Source of the DNA: Paulinella micropora
Taxonomy: Eukaryota; Cercozoa; Imbricatea; Euglyphida
Length of the DNA: 64,000 bases
Reading direction: 5' to 3'
Assembly: GCA_009731375.1 (NCBI GenBank)
Contig: BJOX01000333.1
Coordinates: 315,550 to 379,549 of the forward strand
This document shows positions 1 through 14,613 of this stretch, piece after piece; position 1 is the first letter of the stretch, and each line of letters starts with the position of its first letter. The position numbers were made by a program, and so were the translations under genes. The notes below the pieces were generated by a model. It saw only the letters and a program-made list of their open reading frames with translations, did no database searches and was not told the DNA's origin.

Positions 1-963
1 TTTGTAAGACTCATGTATGTATCTATGTATGCACGTGTGTCTGTACGTACGTACATATAATTTTATGGCGATGTGACCTGCTCGTCGCCCCCCATATGAA
101 GCAGTGACATGAGACTCTATTAAACATGCATACATACAGTATATTCAAACAAGACATACAGGCACACAGACACACAGACATACAGATATACGTACTCGCA
201 TGCATGCATACATTACGCACAGTACACACATTGCGTATGCATTACATTACATCCATTACATCCATTACATACAGTACATACAAGTTACATACATTACATA
301 CATTACATACATTACATACATTACATACATTGCGTACATTACATACATTACATAGATTTCAATGTGCATATACATTGGATACTGACAAACATTACATAGA
401 ATGTATTGCTTTGCATGGCTTATATAAACATGTCCATTACATGCATTACATTCATAACATTGATTGCATTATAAACATTACAAACATTACAAACATTACA
501 AACATTTCATTGTTGAACATGTTAAGAGCTGTAAAACATGCTTTACAACATTCATTACGCACATTACACATACAACATGCAATACATGTATTACATAGAT
601 TACATACATCGCTTACATACACTACATACATTGCATACATTGCATATATTACATATAAGTCATATATTACGTACATCATGCAGAAAATTGATAAATAAAC
701 ATATATGCACATGTAAAGAAATAAAAAGAGCCATAAAAGAGAGAAACGCCGGAGCAAAGAAGGGAATGGGAGAGAAGAGCGTAAGAGAGTGTAGGAGAGA
801 CAAAGAAAGGATGGGAAAGAAAGAAAGAAAGAAAGAAAGAAAGACAGAAAGAATTAGAAAGAATTAGAAAGAAAGAAAGAAAGAAAGAATTAAAGAAAGA
901 AAGAATTAAAGAAAGAAAGAATTAAAGAAAGAATGAAAGAATAAGAAAGAATAAGAAAGAATT

Positions 964-994
<31 letters not shown>

Positions 995-1092
995 ATTAAA
1001 GAAAGAAAGAAAGAAAGAAAGAATTAAAGAAAGAAAGAATTAGAAAGAAAGAAAGAAGAAAGAAAGAAAGAAAGAAAGAAGGAAAGAAATTT

Positions 1093-1130
<38 letters not shown>

Positions 1131-1152
1131 CAAGAAAGAAAGAAAGAAAGAA
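1..1152. repeat. 5' flank: (ACAT)n and (GAAA)n microsatellites
   Basis: Positions 240-660 are dominated by ACAT/TTACAT units. Positions 815-1152 are a GAAA array interrupted by GAATTA units. No gene is supported here; the long ORFs are repeat translations. Confidence 0.9.
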
Positions 1153-1383
1153 ATGGGAAAGAGAGGACGAAAATTCGCTTGTTTACGCGGGGAATCTTTT
1201 TTTCCCAAGTTGAAAAACAAAAAAAGAGCGTCAGGGCTGGCAGCTTTTATTGCCATCCTTCCCTCCCCGGAGTGCCGAAATTTCCGCTGGACCGAAATTT
1301 TGAATATTTGCAAGTTCGCGAGTGGATTAAATCGACCCATTCTTGAGAGATCTCTTGAGTACTTGAGACTTGGGGTTACTCTC
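1153..1383 (+). promoter_or_regulatory. Putative RRM1 upstream region
   Basis: Short unique stretch between the GAAA array and the RRM1 ATG. It holds TTTACGCGGG with an ACGCG core at 1185-1189, resembling the MBF/E2F-type S-phase sites that control RNR genes in other eukaryotes. No TATA box is evident. The frame of RRM1 stays open across this segment (an ATG at 1153), so part of it could be coding; family length argues against that. Confidence 0.35.
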
Positions 1384-2411
1384 ATGTTCGTCATCAAAAG
1401 AAATGGGCGCAAGGAGCCTGTTCATTTCGACAAGATTACGTCCCGCATCAGAAAGCTCTGCTATGGTCTGGATCCTGCCTACGTAGATCCTGCGATGGTT
1501 TCACAGAAGGTTACGTACATACACTCGATGGCGCCATATGTAGCTATATGTACATCTTCTTCGCTGTTTTTTGTTTTTTCTTGTGCTTGAGCTCAAATCA
1601 ACACAACAAGCATTTAGCATAGTCACTTTAAGGGAGCCTTGCTCCAAAAATTACCTGTTGGACACATCTTTGAACGATGTACACAAGTTTGATAAAAATA
1701 AGCAATTCAACTCAGAATTTCATCTGCGACAATCTCAAGTTCTTGCATAGATTAATACAGCTTGTTCATCAGTGTTGTCATGCCTATGCCCAACTTCGCG
1801 ATCGTGCAACGGGGTTTGTCCTTGTTTGTCGTACGTTATTGAGTTAAAAAGTAGGAACTACTTGGCCACAAACACACAGAAATATTCCCCAACCTTGATT
1901 CAACTTGCGTTTTCATGTCAAGCTGTTTGCAAGTTACAAATTCATGGATCCTGCACAGGTATGCATTGCTGTCTACAAAGGTGTGACCACCGTTGAGCTC
2001 GACGAGCTGGCAGGTCTGTTTGTCTGTCATGTTTGTTAATCACCTGTGTCTGTCTGTCTGTCTGTCTGTATGTCTGTCTGTCTGTCTGTCTGTCTGCCTG
2101 TCTATCTTTCTGTCTGTCTGTCTGTCTGTCTCTGTTGACCTACTATCTGTCTGTCTGTCTGTCTGTCTCTGTTAACCTACTATCTGTCTGTCTGTCTGTC
2201 TGTCTGTCTCTGTTGACCTACTATCTGTCTGTCTGTCTGTCAATCTGTCTGTGTTAACCTACTGTCTGTCTGTCTGTCTATCTGTCTGCCTGGCTGGCTG
2301 GCTGTCTATCCGTCCATCTGTCTGTCTGTCTGTCTGTCTGCCTGTCTGTCTGTCTGCTGTCTCCCTGTGTCGGTCTGTTCTGTCTGTCTAATATATCCAT
2401 CTAACCTATCC

Positions 2412-2442
<31 letters not shown>

Positions 2443-2457
2443 ATCCATTCAATTATC

Positions 2458-2492
<35 letters not shown>

Positions 2493-2644
2493 NNNNNNNN
2501 NNCCTTTTTTTTCCCCCCCCCCCCCCCCTCCCTCAAACAACTACACTCATGCACACTTTTCGTGCTCGGTCTCTTTCTTTTCCAAGGACCATCACATAGG
2601 CTACTCGTTCTTCTTTGTCTGCAATCTCTTTCTTTCTCTCTTTT

Positions 2645-2677
<33 letters not shown>

Positions 2678-3017
2678 TTTCTTTCTTGCTTTCTTTCTTT
2701 CTTTCTTTCTTTCTTGCTTTCTTTCTTTCTTACTTACTTACTTATTTACTTATTTATTTGCTGACTTACTGACTTACTTACTTACTTACTTGCTTGCTTA
2801 ACTTATTTACTTACGTACTCACTTTCTTACTTACTTACTTTTTTACTTACTTTTACTTACTTACGTACTTACTTACGTCCCTCCTTCCTTCCTTCATTCC
2901 TTCCTTCCTTCCTTCCTTCCTCCCATCCTTCCCTATTTCCTCCCTACTTCGCTACTTAACTGACTTACTCAATAACTTACTTGCTTTATACTACTCAATT
3001 ACTTACCTTGTAATTCT

Positions 3018-3049
<32 letters not shown>

Positions 3050-3078
3050 CTCTCTCATCTCTCTCTCTCTCTCTCTCG

Positions 3079-3121
<43 letters not shown>

Positions 3122-3253
3122 ATCTCTCTCTCTCTCACACACACACACGCACACACTCTTTCATCTCTTTCTTTCTCTTTCTTTCTCTCTCTCTTTCTCT
3201 TTCTCTCTCTCTCTCTCTCTCTTTGTTTCTTTCTCCCTCTCTCTCTCTCTCTG

Positions 3254-3302
<49 letters not shown>

Positions 3303-3482
3303 CGCTCGCTCGCTCGCTCACACACACACCACCCACACACACACACACACACACACTTGTTCACCCACTTACTGCCACTCACCGAATCATTACTTACTCA
3401 CTGGCTCACACTTATTTTCTTACTTACTTACTTACTTACTTACATACTTACCTACCTACCTACCTACTTACTTACTTACTTG

Positions 3483-3517
<35 letters not shown>

Positions 3518-3758
3518 GCTTACTTACTTACTCACTTGCTTACTTGCTTACTTACTTACTTGCTTGCTTGCTTACTTACTTACTTACTTACTTACTCACT
3601 AGTTTGCTCAGCTGAAACGGCGGCTGGTTAAGCCTACTTACTTACTCACTTACTCACTTACTCACATACTTGCACATTCACGCACTCACTCACTAACTCA
3701 CTTGATTCTTCAGCTGAAATGGCTGCTGCTCTGGTCTCGGATTACCCTGACTAACTTA

Positions 3759-3792
<34 letters not shown>

Positions 3793-4015
3793 CACTTACT
3801 CACATACCTGCTCGCTCACTCACTTACTCACTTGACTCTTCTTCAGCTGAAACGGCGGCAGATCACCCTGACTAACTTACTTACTTACTTACTTACTTAC
3901 TTAGTTACTTACTTAATTACTTACTCGCATACCTGCTCACTCACTCACTTACTCACTTGATTCTTCTTCAGCTGAAACGGCGGCCGCTCTGGCGTCGGAT
4001 CACCCCCACTAACTA

Positions 4016-4050
<35 letters not shown>

Positions 4051-4162
4051 CACTTACTCACATACCTGCTCACTCACTCACTTACTCACTTGATTCTTCT
4101 TCAGCTGAAACGGCGGCGGATCACCCTGACTAACTAACTTACTTACGTACTTACTTACTTAC

Positions 4163-4212
<50 letters not shown>

Positions 4213-4534
4213 GTTACTTACTTACTAACTGACTTACTCACATACCTGCTCACTCACTCACTAACTTTCTTGATTCTTCTTCAGCTGAAACGGCGGCCGC
4301 TCTGGCGTCGGATCACCCTGACTTACTTACTTACTTGCTTACTTACTTACTCACATACCTGCTCACTCACTCACTTACTCACTTGATTCTTCTTCAGCTG
4401 AAACGGCGGCCGCTCTGGCGTCGGATCGCCCTGACTAACTTACTTATGCTTACTTATGCTCACTCACTCACTTACTCACTTGATTCTTCTTCAGCTGAAA
4501 CGGCGGCCGCTCTGGCGTCGGATCGCCCTGACTA

Positions 4535-4565
<31 letters not shown>

Positions 4566-4763
4566 AACTTACTTACTTACTGACTTACTTACTAACTTAC
4601 TTACTTATACTTACTTACTTACTTACTTACTCACATACCTGCTCACTCACTCACTTACTCACTTGATTCTTCTTCAGCTGAAACGGCCGCCGCTCTGGCG
4701 TCGGATCACCCCGACTACGGTCTGCTGGCTGCCCGTATCGCAGTCTCAAACCTACACAAGGTC

Positions 4764-4814
<51 letters not shown>

Positions 4815-6150
4815 CATCTATCTATCCATCCATCTATCCATCCATCCATCCATCTATCCATTTATCTATCTATCTATCACACACGTATACATGTATATTT
4901 GCGTGGACATGTTATATCATGACGTCATTACATGGCGTGACGTATATTACACAACATTCATGAAATGACAACAGGACGCATGGCGTTATTTTACATGACA
5001 TTTCATAGAATAACGTCAAAAACTACCTAACATTATGTGTGGTGTACATCTTAGAAGACCCGCAAGTCCTTCTCCGAGACATGCACACTGCGTGATTTTA
5101 CATTACATTTCATAGAATCACATTAAACTACCTAACATTACGATGACGTATATTGCGTGGTGTACATCTTAGGAGACGCGCAAGTCCTTCTCCGATACAT
5201 GCACACTGCTTTATTTTACATTACATTTCATAGAATCACATTAAACTACCTAACATTACGATGATGTATCTTGTGTGGTGTACATCGTAGGAGACGCGCA
5301 AGTCCTTCTCCGAGACATGCACACTGCGTTATTTTACATGCATTTCATAGAATCACATGAAAGTACCTAACATGATGAATGATGTATCTTGTGTGGTGTA
5401 CATCTTAGGAGACCCGCAAGTGCTTCTCCGAGACATGCACACTGCGTGATTTTACACATTTCATAGAATTACGTCAAACTACATTTCATTATGAATGATG
5501 TATCTTGTGAGGTGTACGTCTTAGAGACGCGCAAGTCCTTCTGTTATTTTACATTACATTTTATAGAATTACGTTAAAAACTACCTAACATGATGAGTGA
5601 TGTATATTGTGTGGTGTACATCTTAGGAGACGCGCAAGTCCTTCTCCGAGACATGCACACTGCGTTATTTTACATTACATTTCATAGAATCACGTTAAAC
5701 TACCTAACATTACGATGATGTATATTGTGTGGTGTACATCTTAGGAGACGCGCAAGTCCTTCTCCGATACATGCACACTGCGTGATTTTACAATGCATTT
5801 CATAGAATTACGTCAAACTACATTTCATTATGATGATGTATCTTGTGTGGTGTACACCTTAGAGACCCGCAAGTCCTTCTGTTATTTTACATGACATTTT
5901 ATAGAATTACGTTAAAAACAACCTGACATCATGAATGATGTATATTGTGTGGTGTACATCTTAGGAGACGCGCAAGTCCTTCTCCGAGACATGCACGCTG
6001 CTGTACGAGTACGTTCTACCAAAGACAGGCAAGAAGACACCACTGCTGGCGGACAACGTCTACCAGTTCATCATGGTCGACACCCCCCCCCCCCCCCCCC
6101 CCCCCCTCTCCCCCCCCCTCCCCNNNNNNNNNNNNNNNNNNNNNNNNNNN

Positions 6151-6224
<74 letters not shown>

Positions 6225-6298
6225 CATCATCATCATCATCATCACCACCACCAATAAACAAGTACATTGGCTCAGGACAACGCTGGCGCGCTCGACTC

Positions 6299-6346
<48 letters not shown>

Positions 6347-6513
6347 CATCATCATCATCACCAATAAACAAGTAAATTGCTCAGGATAACGCTGGCGCGC
6401 TCGACTCGGCTCTCTCTCTCTCTCTCTCTCTCTCATCATCATCATCATCATCATCATCACTATCACCAATAAACAAGTACATTTGCTCAGGATAACGGTG
6501 GCGCGCTCGACTC

Positions 6514-6602
<89 letters not shown>

Positions 6603-6966
6603 TCTCTCCCCCTCATNNNNNNNNNNNNNNNNNNNNNNNNNNNNNNNNNNNNNNNNNNNNNNNNNNNNNNNNNNNNNNNNNNNNNNNNNNNNNNNNNNNN
6701 NNNNNNNNNNNNNNNNNNNNNNNNNNNNNNNNNNNNNNNNNNNNNNNNNNNNNNNNNNNNNNNNNNNNNNNNNNNNNNNNNNNNNNNNNNNNNNNNNNNN
6801 NNNNNNNNNNNNNNNNNNNNNNNNNNNNNNNNNNNNNNNNNNNNNNNNNNNNNNNNNNNNNNNNNNNNNNNNNNNNNNNNNNNNNNNNNNNNNNNNNNNN
6901 NNNNNNNNNNNNNNNNNNNNNNNNNNNNNNNNNNNNNNNNNNNNNNNNNNNNNNNNNNNNNNNNNN

Positions 6967-7032
<66 letters not shown>

Positions 7033-7101
7033 CATCATCATCATCACCACCACCACCAATAAACAAGTACGTTTGTTCAGGACAACGCTGGCGCTCGACT
7101 C

Positions 7102-7162
<61 letters not shown>

Positions 7163-7582
7163 ATCATCATCATCATCACCACCACCACCACCACCACCAA
7201 TAAACAAGTACATTTGTTCAGGACAATGCTGGCGCGCTCGACTCGGCTCTGGTCTTCGCACGCGATTTCAAATACGACTACTTTGGTAAATAATAATAAT
7301 AACAATAATAATAATAGTGCTTCTCTGTCAATGGCTGATGCATTTCTGCACATGCGCCTCCATCGTCTCACCCGTGAGGGGAGTACGAAGAATTGACGAT
7401 AAGCTCTAATGACACCCCCGCAAGGGCAGTTCCAACACTTCCAGACGGGCCGGTATGTTCAATGAAAATACTGGTCCAGACGGATCGGTATGTTCAATGA
7501 AAATACTGGTGGCACCGACGGGAATCGAACTGGCGACAGGGCCCAGATGGTAGAACTTGACCACTGGGCTATCACGGTGTCC

Positions 7583-7639
<57 letters not shown>

Positions 7640-7660
7640 ATAATAATAATAATAGTAATG

Positions 7661-7702
<42 letters not shown>

Positions 7703-7705
7703 GTA

Positions 7706-7747
<42 letters not shown>

Positions 7748-8025
7748 GTAATAATAATGATGATAATAAAACATCATCATCAGAAACACTAACATCAGCT
7801 CCAGCACTAGCATGAACTTGTATTTAGTTTCCAACACTGCCTGATGTATTATACACATACATAAATTCATACATACATACATACATGCATACATCATGAA
7901 TTGTTTACTTTCCAACACTGCCTGATGTATTATACACATACATTCATACATACATACATACATACATACATCATGAAGTATTTAGTTTCCAACACTGCCT
8001 GATGTATTATACACATACATAAATT

Positions 8026-8057
<32 letters not shown>

Positions 8058-8271
8058 CGTGCATATTCAGTATTGTTTGTACGTATCTGTGTATCCATAA
8101 TGTATAGCTCAAAGTATGTATGCGAATATATATGTACGGTATGTAAAAATCTTTGTGTTTGTATAAATCGTCGTCGATATTTAGATTTTGTATTTATATT
8201 GTGTATGAATGCATGCATGCATGTATGACATGTTTGTGTAGGTTTCAAGACGCTGCAGCGGTCCTACCTCC

Positions 8272-8346
<75 letters not shown>

Positions 8347-8426
8347 CTGACCGTTGATTTTCATGAAATGTTTGTGTAGGTTTCAAGACGCTGCAGCGGT
8401 CTTACCTCATGAAAATCAACGGTCAG

Positions 8427-8467
<41 letters not shown>

Positions 8468-8517
8468 CATCTTTCTACCTCATGAAAATCAACGGTCAGA
8501 TTGTACAGCGACGACAG

Positions 8518-8558
<41 letters not shown>

Positions 8559-8697
8559 CATCTATATCTATCCATCTATCTACCTCATGAAAATCAACGG
8601 TCAGAGTGTACAGCGACGACAGCTATCTTTCTATCTATCTATCTATCTATCTATCTACCTCATGAAAATCAACGGTCAGATTGTACAGCGACGACAG

Positions 8698-8751
<54 letters not shown>

Positions 8752-9104
8752 GTCTTCCTCATGAAAATCAACGGTCAGATTGTACAGCGACGACAGCTAT
8801 CTTTCTTTTCTATCTATCTATCTATCTCTAATCACCACAGTTATCTTTCTAGCTATCTATCTGTCTATCTATCTAGAATGATGGATTGTGGATTGTGCAG
8901 GTCAGATCGTGGAGCGTCCTCAGCACATGCTCATGCGTGTGGCATGCGGCATCCACACGGGCGATCTGGAAAAGGTAGCCATGTGTGTGAAGGTGGAAAG
9001 GTGTGTGTGTGTGTGTGTGTTTGTGTGTGCATGCCTGTGTGCGAGTTGACTTTGTGCTTCGCATGTTCTCGCTTGTATGTGCACCAGTATTTATGTATCC
9101 CCTT

Positions 9105-9168
<64 letters not shown>

Positions 9169-9297
9169 NNNNNNNNNNNNNNNNNNNNNNNNNNNNNNNN
9201 NNNNNNNNNNNNNNNNNNNNNNNNNNNNNNNNNNNNNNNNNNNNNNNNNNNNNNNNNNNNNNNNNNNNNNNNNNNNNNNNNNNNNNNNNNNNCACAA

Positions 9298-9373
<76 letters not shown>

Positions 9374-11968
9374 AGACGATCGAGACATACAACTTGCTTT
9401 CTGAGAAGTGGTTCACACACGCCTCCCCAACTCTATTCAACGCGGTATGGATGTGTGTATTTATATGTGTGTAATTATATGTGTATGGAATGTATGTGAT
9501 GTATGCATGTAATGTATGTTCACGCACGCCTCCCCCGCTCTATTCAACGCGGTATAGATGTGTGTATGTATGTATGTGTAATATGTGCATGTATTCAACG
9601 CGGTATGTATGTATGTATGTATGTATGTATGCGTAATATGAGTATGTAATGTAAGTGGTGTATGCATGTAATTTAAGTGGTGTATGCATGTAATGTAAGT
9701 GGTGTACGCATGTAATGTATGTATGTATGTTCACAAACGCCTCCCCCACTCTATTCAACGCGGTATGGATGTGTGTATGTATGTACGTGTAATATGTTTA
9801 TATAATTTATGTGATGTATGCATGTAATGTATGTGTTCACGCAAGCCTCCCCGACTCTAACGCGGTATGGATGTGTGTATTTATGTACTTGTAATATATG
9901 TATGTAATGTATGTGGTGTATGCATTTAATATATGTGTGTATGTTCACGCACGCCTCCCCCACTCTATTCAACGCGGTATGTGTGTGTATGTATGTATGT
10001 GTAATATGTGTATGTAATGTATGTGATGTATGCATGTAATATATATATGTATGTTCACGCACGCCTCCCCCACTCTATTCAACGCGGCATGGATGTGTGG
10101 ATGTGTGTATGTGTAATATGTGCATGTAATGTATGTGATGTATGCATGTAATATATGTATGTATGTTCACGCACGCCTCCCCCACTCTATTCAACGCGGT
10201 ATGGATGTGTGTATTTATGTACGTGTAATATGTGTATGTAATATATGCGATGTATGCATGTAATATATGTATGTGTTCACGTACGCTTCCCCCACTCTAT
10301 TCAACGCGGTATGGATGTGTGTTGTATGTATGTGTAATATGTGTATGTAATGTATGTGACGTATGCATGTAGTTGTATGTATGTTCACGCACGCCTCCCC
10401 CACTCTATTCAACGCGGTATGGATGTGTGTATGTATGTACGTGTAATATGTGTATGTAGTGTATGTGATGTATGCATGTAATATATGTATGTATGTTCAC
10501 GCACGCCTCCCCCACTCTATTCAACGCGGTATGGATGTTTGTATGTATGTGTAATATGTGTATGTAATGTATGTGATGTATGCATGTAATATATGTATGT
10601 GTTCACGCAAGCCTTCCCCCACTCTATTCAACGCGGTATGGATGTGTGTATGTATGTATGTGTAATATATGTGTATGTAATGTATGTGATGTATGCATGT
10701 AATATATGTATGTATGTTCACGCAAGCCTCCCCCACTCTATTCAACCCGGTATGGATGTGTGTATGTATGTGTAATATATGTGTATGTAATGTATGTGAT
10801 GTAATGTATGTAATGTATGTATGTTCACGCAAGCCTCGCCCACTCTATTCAACGCGGTATGGATGTGTGTATGTATGTACGTGTAATATGTGTATGTAAT
10901 GTATGCGATGTATGCATGTAATATATGTATGTATGTTCACGCACGCCTCCCCCACTCTATTCAACGCGGTATGGATGTGTATATTTATGTACGTGTAATA
11001 TGTGTATGTAATGTATGTGATGTATGCATGTAATGTATGTATGTGTTCCCACAAGCCTCCCCCACTCTATTCAACGCGGTATGGATGTGTGGATGTGTGT
11101 ATGTGTAATATATGTATGTAATGTTTGTAATATCTCCACGCACTGTGCGCGCGCCTCGCAGAAACCCGAGAAAAACATCGACTCGAACACCTGACAACAC
11201 ATACAACACACATGCATGCATGCATACATACATACATGACACGTATGTGCGTACGCATGCGTATGTATGCGTGCATGTATGTGTGTATGTATGTAATATA
11301 TGCATGTAATGTATGTATGTTGGATCACACGCCTCCCCCACTCTATTCAACGCGATATGTTTGTATGCATTTATTTTATGTACGTAATGTTTGTATGCAT
11401 GTGTATGCAATTTATGTAATGTGTGAATGTAAAGTATGTAATGTATGTAATGTATGTATGTATGTATGTATGTAATGTAATATAATGTATATATGTATGT
11501 CATGTATGTAATGTATGTAATGTATGTATGTATTTATGTATGTACGTATGTATGTATGTATGTATGTATGTATGTATGTATGTATGTATGTATGTATGTA
11601 TGTATGTATGTATATGTATGTATATATGTATGTATGTATCTGTGTATGTATGTAATGTATGTAATGTATGTATGTATGTGTATGTGTGGGGATACATAAA
11701 TACTGGTGCACATATACAAGCGAGAGCATGTGAAGCACAAATTCAACTCGCACACAGGCATGCACACACAGACACACACACACCTATGTATGTATGTGTG
11801 TATGCATTTAGGTATTTGTGTATGTATGTATGCATGCATGCATGCATGCAATATACACATGAAATTTATGTATGTAATGTATGTAATGTATGTAATGCAT
11901 GTAATATATGCACGCAGGGCACACCTGTACCACAACTGTCCTCCTGCTTCCTGTTGACTATGAAAGGT

Positions 11969-12008
<40 letters not shown>

Positions 12009-12883
12009 GCGCGCGCGCCGCGCGCGCGTGAAAGAGAGAGAGAGGGAGGGGGAGAGAGAGAGAGAGAGAGAGAGAAAGAAAGAGAGTATGCATGTACGTC
12101 TTGATCTATATGTTCGTGTGTAGATGATTCGATCGAGGGTATCTGTGACACTCTCCAGCAGTGCAGAGAGAGAGAGAGAAAGAGAGAGGTCTTGATCTAT
12201 ATCTTCATGTGTAGATGATTCGATCGAGGGTATCTATGAGACTCTCAAGCAGTGCGCACTCATCTCAAAACAGGCGGTACATCTCTCTAATCTTATCTTA
12301 TCCTATCTTATCTTATCTTATCTGATCAAATCTTATCATATCAAATCTTATCTTATCTTATCTTATCATATCTTATGATATTATCTAATGTTATCTTATG
12401 TTATTCTTCACTTTCCCTGCTATTCTTTCCCATTCATTCATCCGGCATTAGTCATCCCTCACCCATCTATCTATCATCCATCTCTTGCACTTTCAAGCAG
12501 TATGCAAAGAGGCGGTACGTCTATATAAGGACAAGTAAAACATTCGGCCACCTCAAATTTTGGCAAAAAAAAATAATAATAACGTATCTTGCGGTGAAAG
12601 ACTAAGGAAGAATTCCGGCCACCCAAAGCTTTGTGCAAAAACAACGTATTCTGCGGTGAAAAATCACTGGCCGAAATTTTTCACTTGTCTTAATCTTTTC
12701 TTCTTTGTTGTAAGTGTCCAATCACCCATCCATTCATTCATCCTACTGGATCATCAAATTATCCATCTAATTACCTATCTTCTATGTTCCAACCTTTTTT
12801 CCATTATCCATCTATCTTCCTATCATCAACTTGGCTTATCTAGGGTGGTATTGGTCCATCTATCTTCCCATCATCAACTTGCT

Positions 12884-12930
<47 letters not shown>

Positions 12931-13098
12931 GTCTATCTAGGGTGGTATTGGTCTCTCTGTACACAAAATCCGCTCCACCGGTAGCTTCATCGCCGGCACT
13001 AACGGTCTATCTACTTACCTATCTATCTATCTATCTATCTATCTATCTGTCTATCTATCTATCTGCTCCACCGGTAGCTTCATCGCCGGCACTAACGG

Positions 13099-13150
<52 letters not shown>

Positions 13151-13191
13151 CTGGTAGCTTCATCGCCGGCACTAACGGTCTACCTACTTAC

Positions 13192-13261
<70 letters not shown>

Positions 13262-13360
13262 GCTCCACTGGTAGCTTCATCGCCGGCACTGACGGTCTAT
13301 CTATCTATCTATCTATCTACTGGTAGTTTCATCGCCGGCACTAACGGTCTACCTACTTAC

Positions 13361-13450
<90 letters not shown>

Positions 13451-13484
13451 GCTCCACTGGTAGCTTCATCGCCGGCACTGACGG

Positions 13485-13516
<32 letters not shown>

Positions 13517-13557
13517 CGGGTAGCTTCATCGCCGGCACTAACGGTCTACCTACTTAC

Positions 13558-13615
<58 letters not shown>

Positions 13616-13649
13616 GCTCCACTGGTAGCTTCATCGCCGGCACTGACGG

Positions 13650-13693
<44 letters not shown>

Positions 13694-13737
13694 CTGGTAG
13701 CTTCATCGCCGGCACTAACGGTCTACCTACTTACCTA

Positions 13738-13789
<52 letters not shown>

Positions 13790-14027
13790 CCTACCTACCT
13801 ACCTACCTATCTACCTACCTGTCATTTGATTTTCTTTTTTTGTTTGTTTTGTTTTCCTATCCATCTGTCTATCTTTCCATTTTATCTTATCTCTCTCTAT
13901 GGCAGGCACATCGAATGGTCTGGTTCCTATGCTTCGCGTCTTCAACAACACTGCCCGCTACGTGGATCAAGGAGGGTAGATAGATCAGATACGATACGAT
14001 ACGATACGATACGATACGATACGATAC

Positions 14028-14096
<69 letters not shown>

Positions 14097-14188
14097 GTAG
14101 GTAGGTAGGTAGATAGATAGATAGATACATCTTCAACAACACTGCCCGCTACGTGGACCAAGGAGGGTAGATAGATCCGATACGATAC

Positions 14189-14257
<69 letters not shown>

Positions 14258-14266
14258 GTAGGTAGG

Positions 14267-14327
<61 letters not shown>

Positions 14328-14378
14328 GGATGGATGGATGGATGGATGGATGGATGGATGGATGGATAGGTAGGTAGG

Positions 14379-14409
<31 letters not shown>

Positions 14410-14472
14410 GTAGATACATCTTCAACAACACTGCCCGCTACGTGGACCAAGGAGGGTAGATAGATCAGATAC

Positions 14473-14523
<51 letters not shown>

Positions 14524-14573
14524 CTTCAACAACACTGCCCGCTGCGTGGACCAAGGAGGGTAGATAGATAGAG

Positions 14574-14613
<40 letters not shown>

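Noticed and set aside
1153-1590. RRM1 starting at ATG 1153
   Set aside because: In frame, but the family begins at the ATP-cone Met (1384); the upstream residues look like translated non-coding sequence. Kept as a low-confidence alternative.
2794-3615. Long ORFs reading [38 protein letters not shown] and similar across the window
   Set aside because: They are translations of TTAC, TC, TATC and TATG microsatellites in every frame; no start context, domain or coding bias supports them.
7510-7582. A minus-strand tRNA gene at the SINE head
   Set aside because: Boxes A and B are present, but the T-stem and anticodon arm do not pair well and the segment recurs with the same downstream body at two other sites, so it is a SINE.
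9445-11362. CRISPR-like array (regular ~110-bp repeats)
   Set aside because: The repeat is an exon edge plus donor, the spacers are TATG microsatellite, and the genome is eukaryotic.
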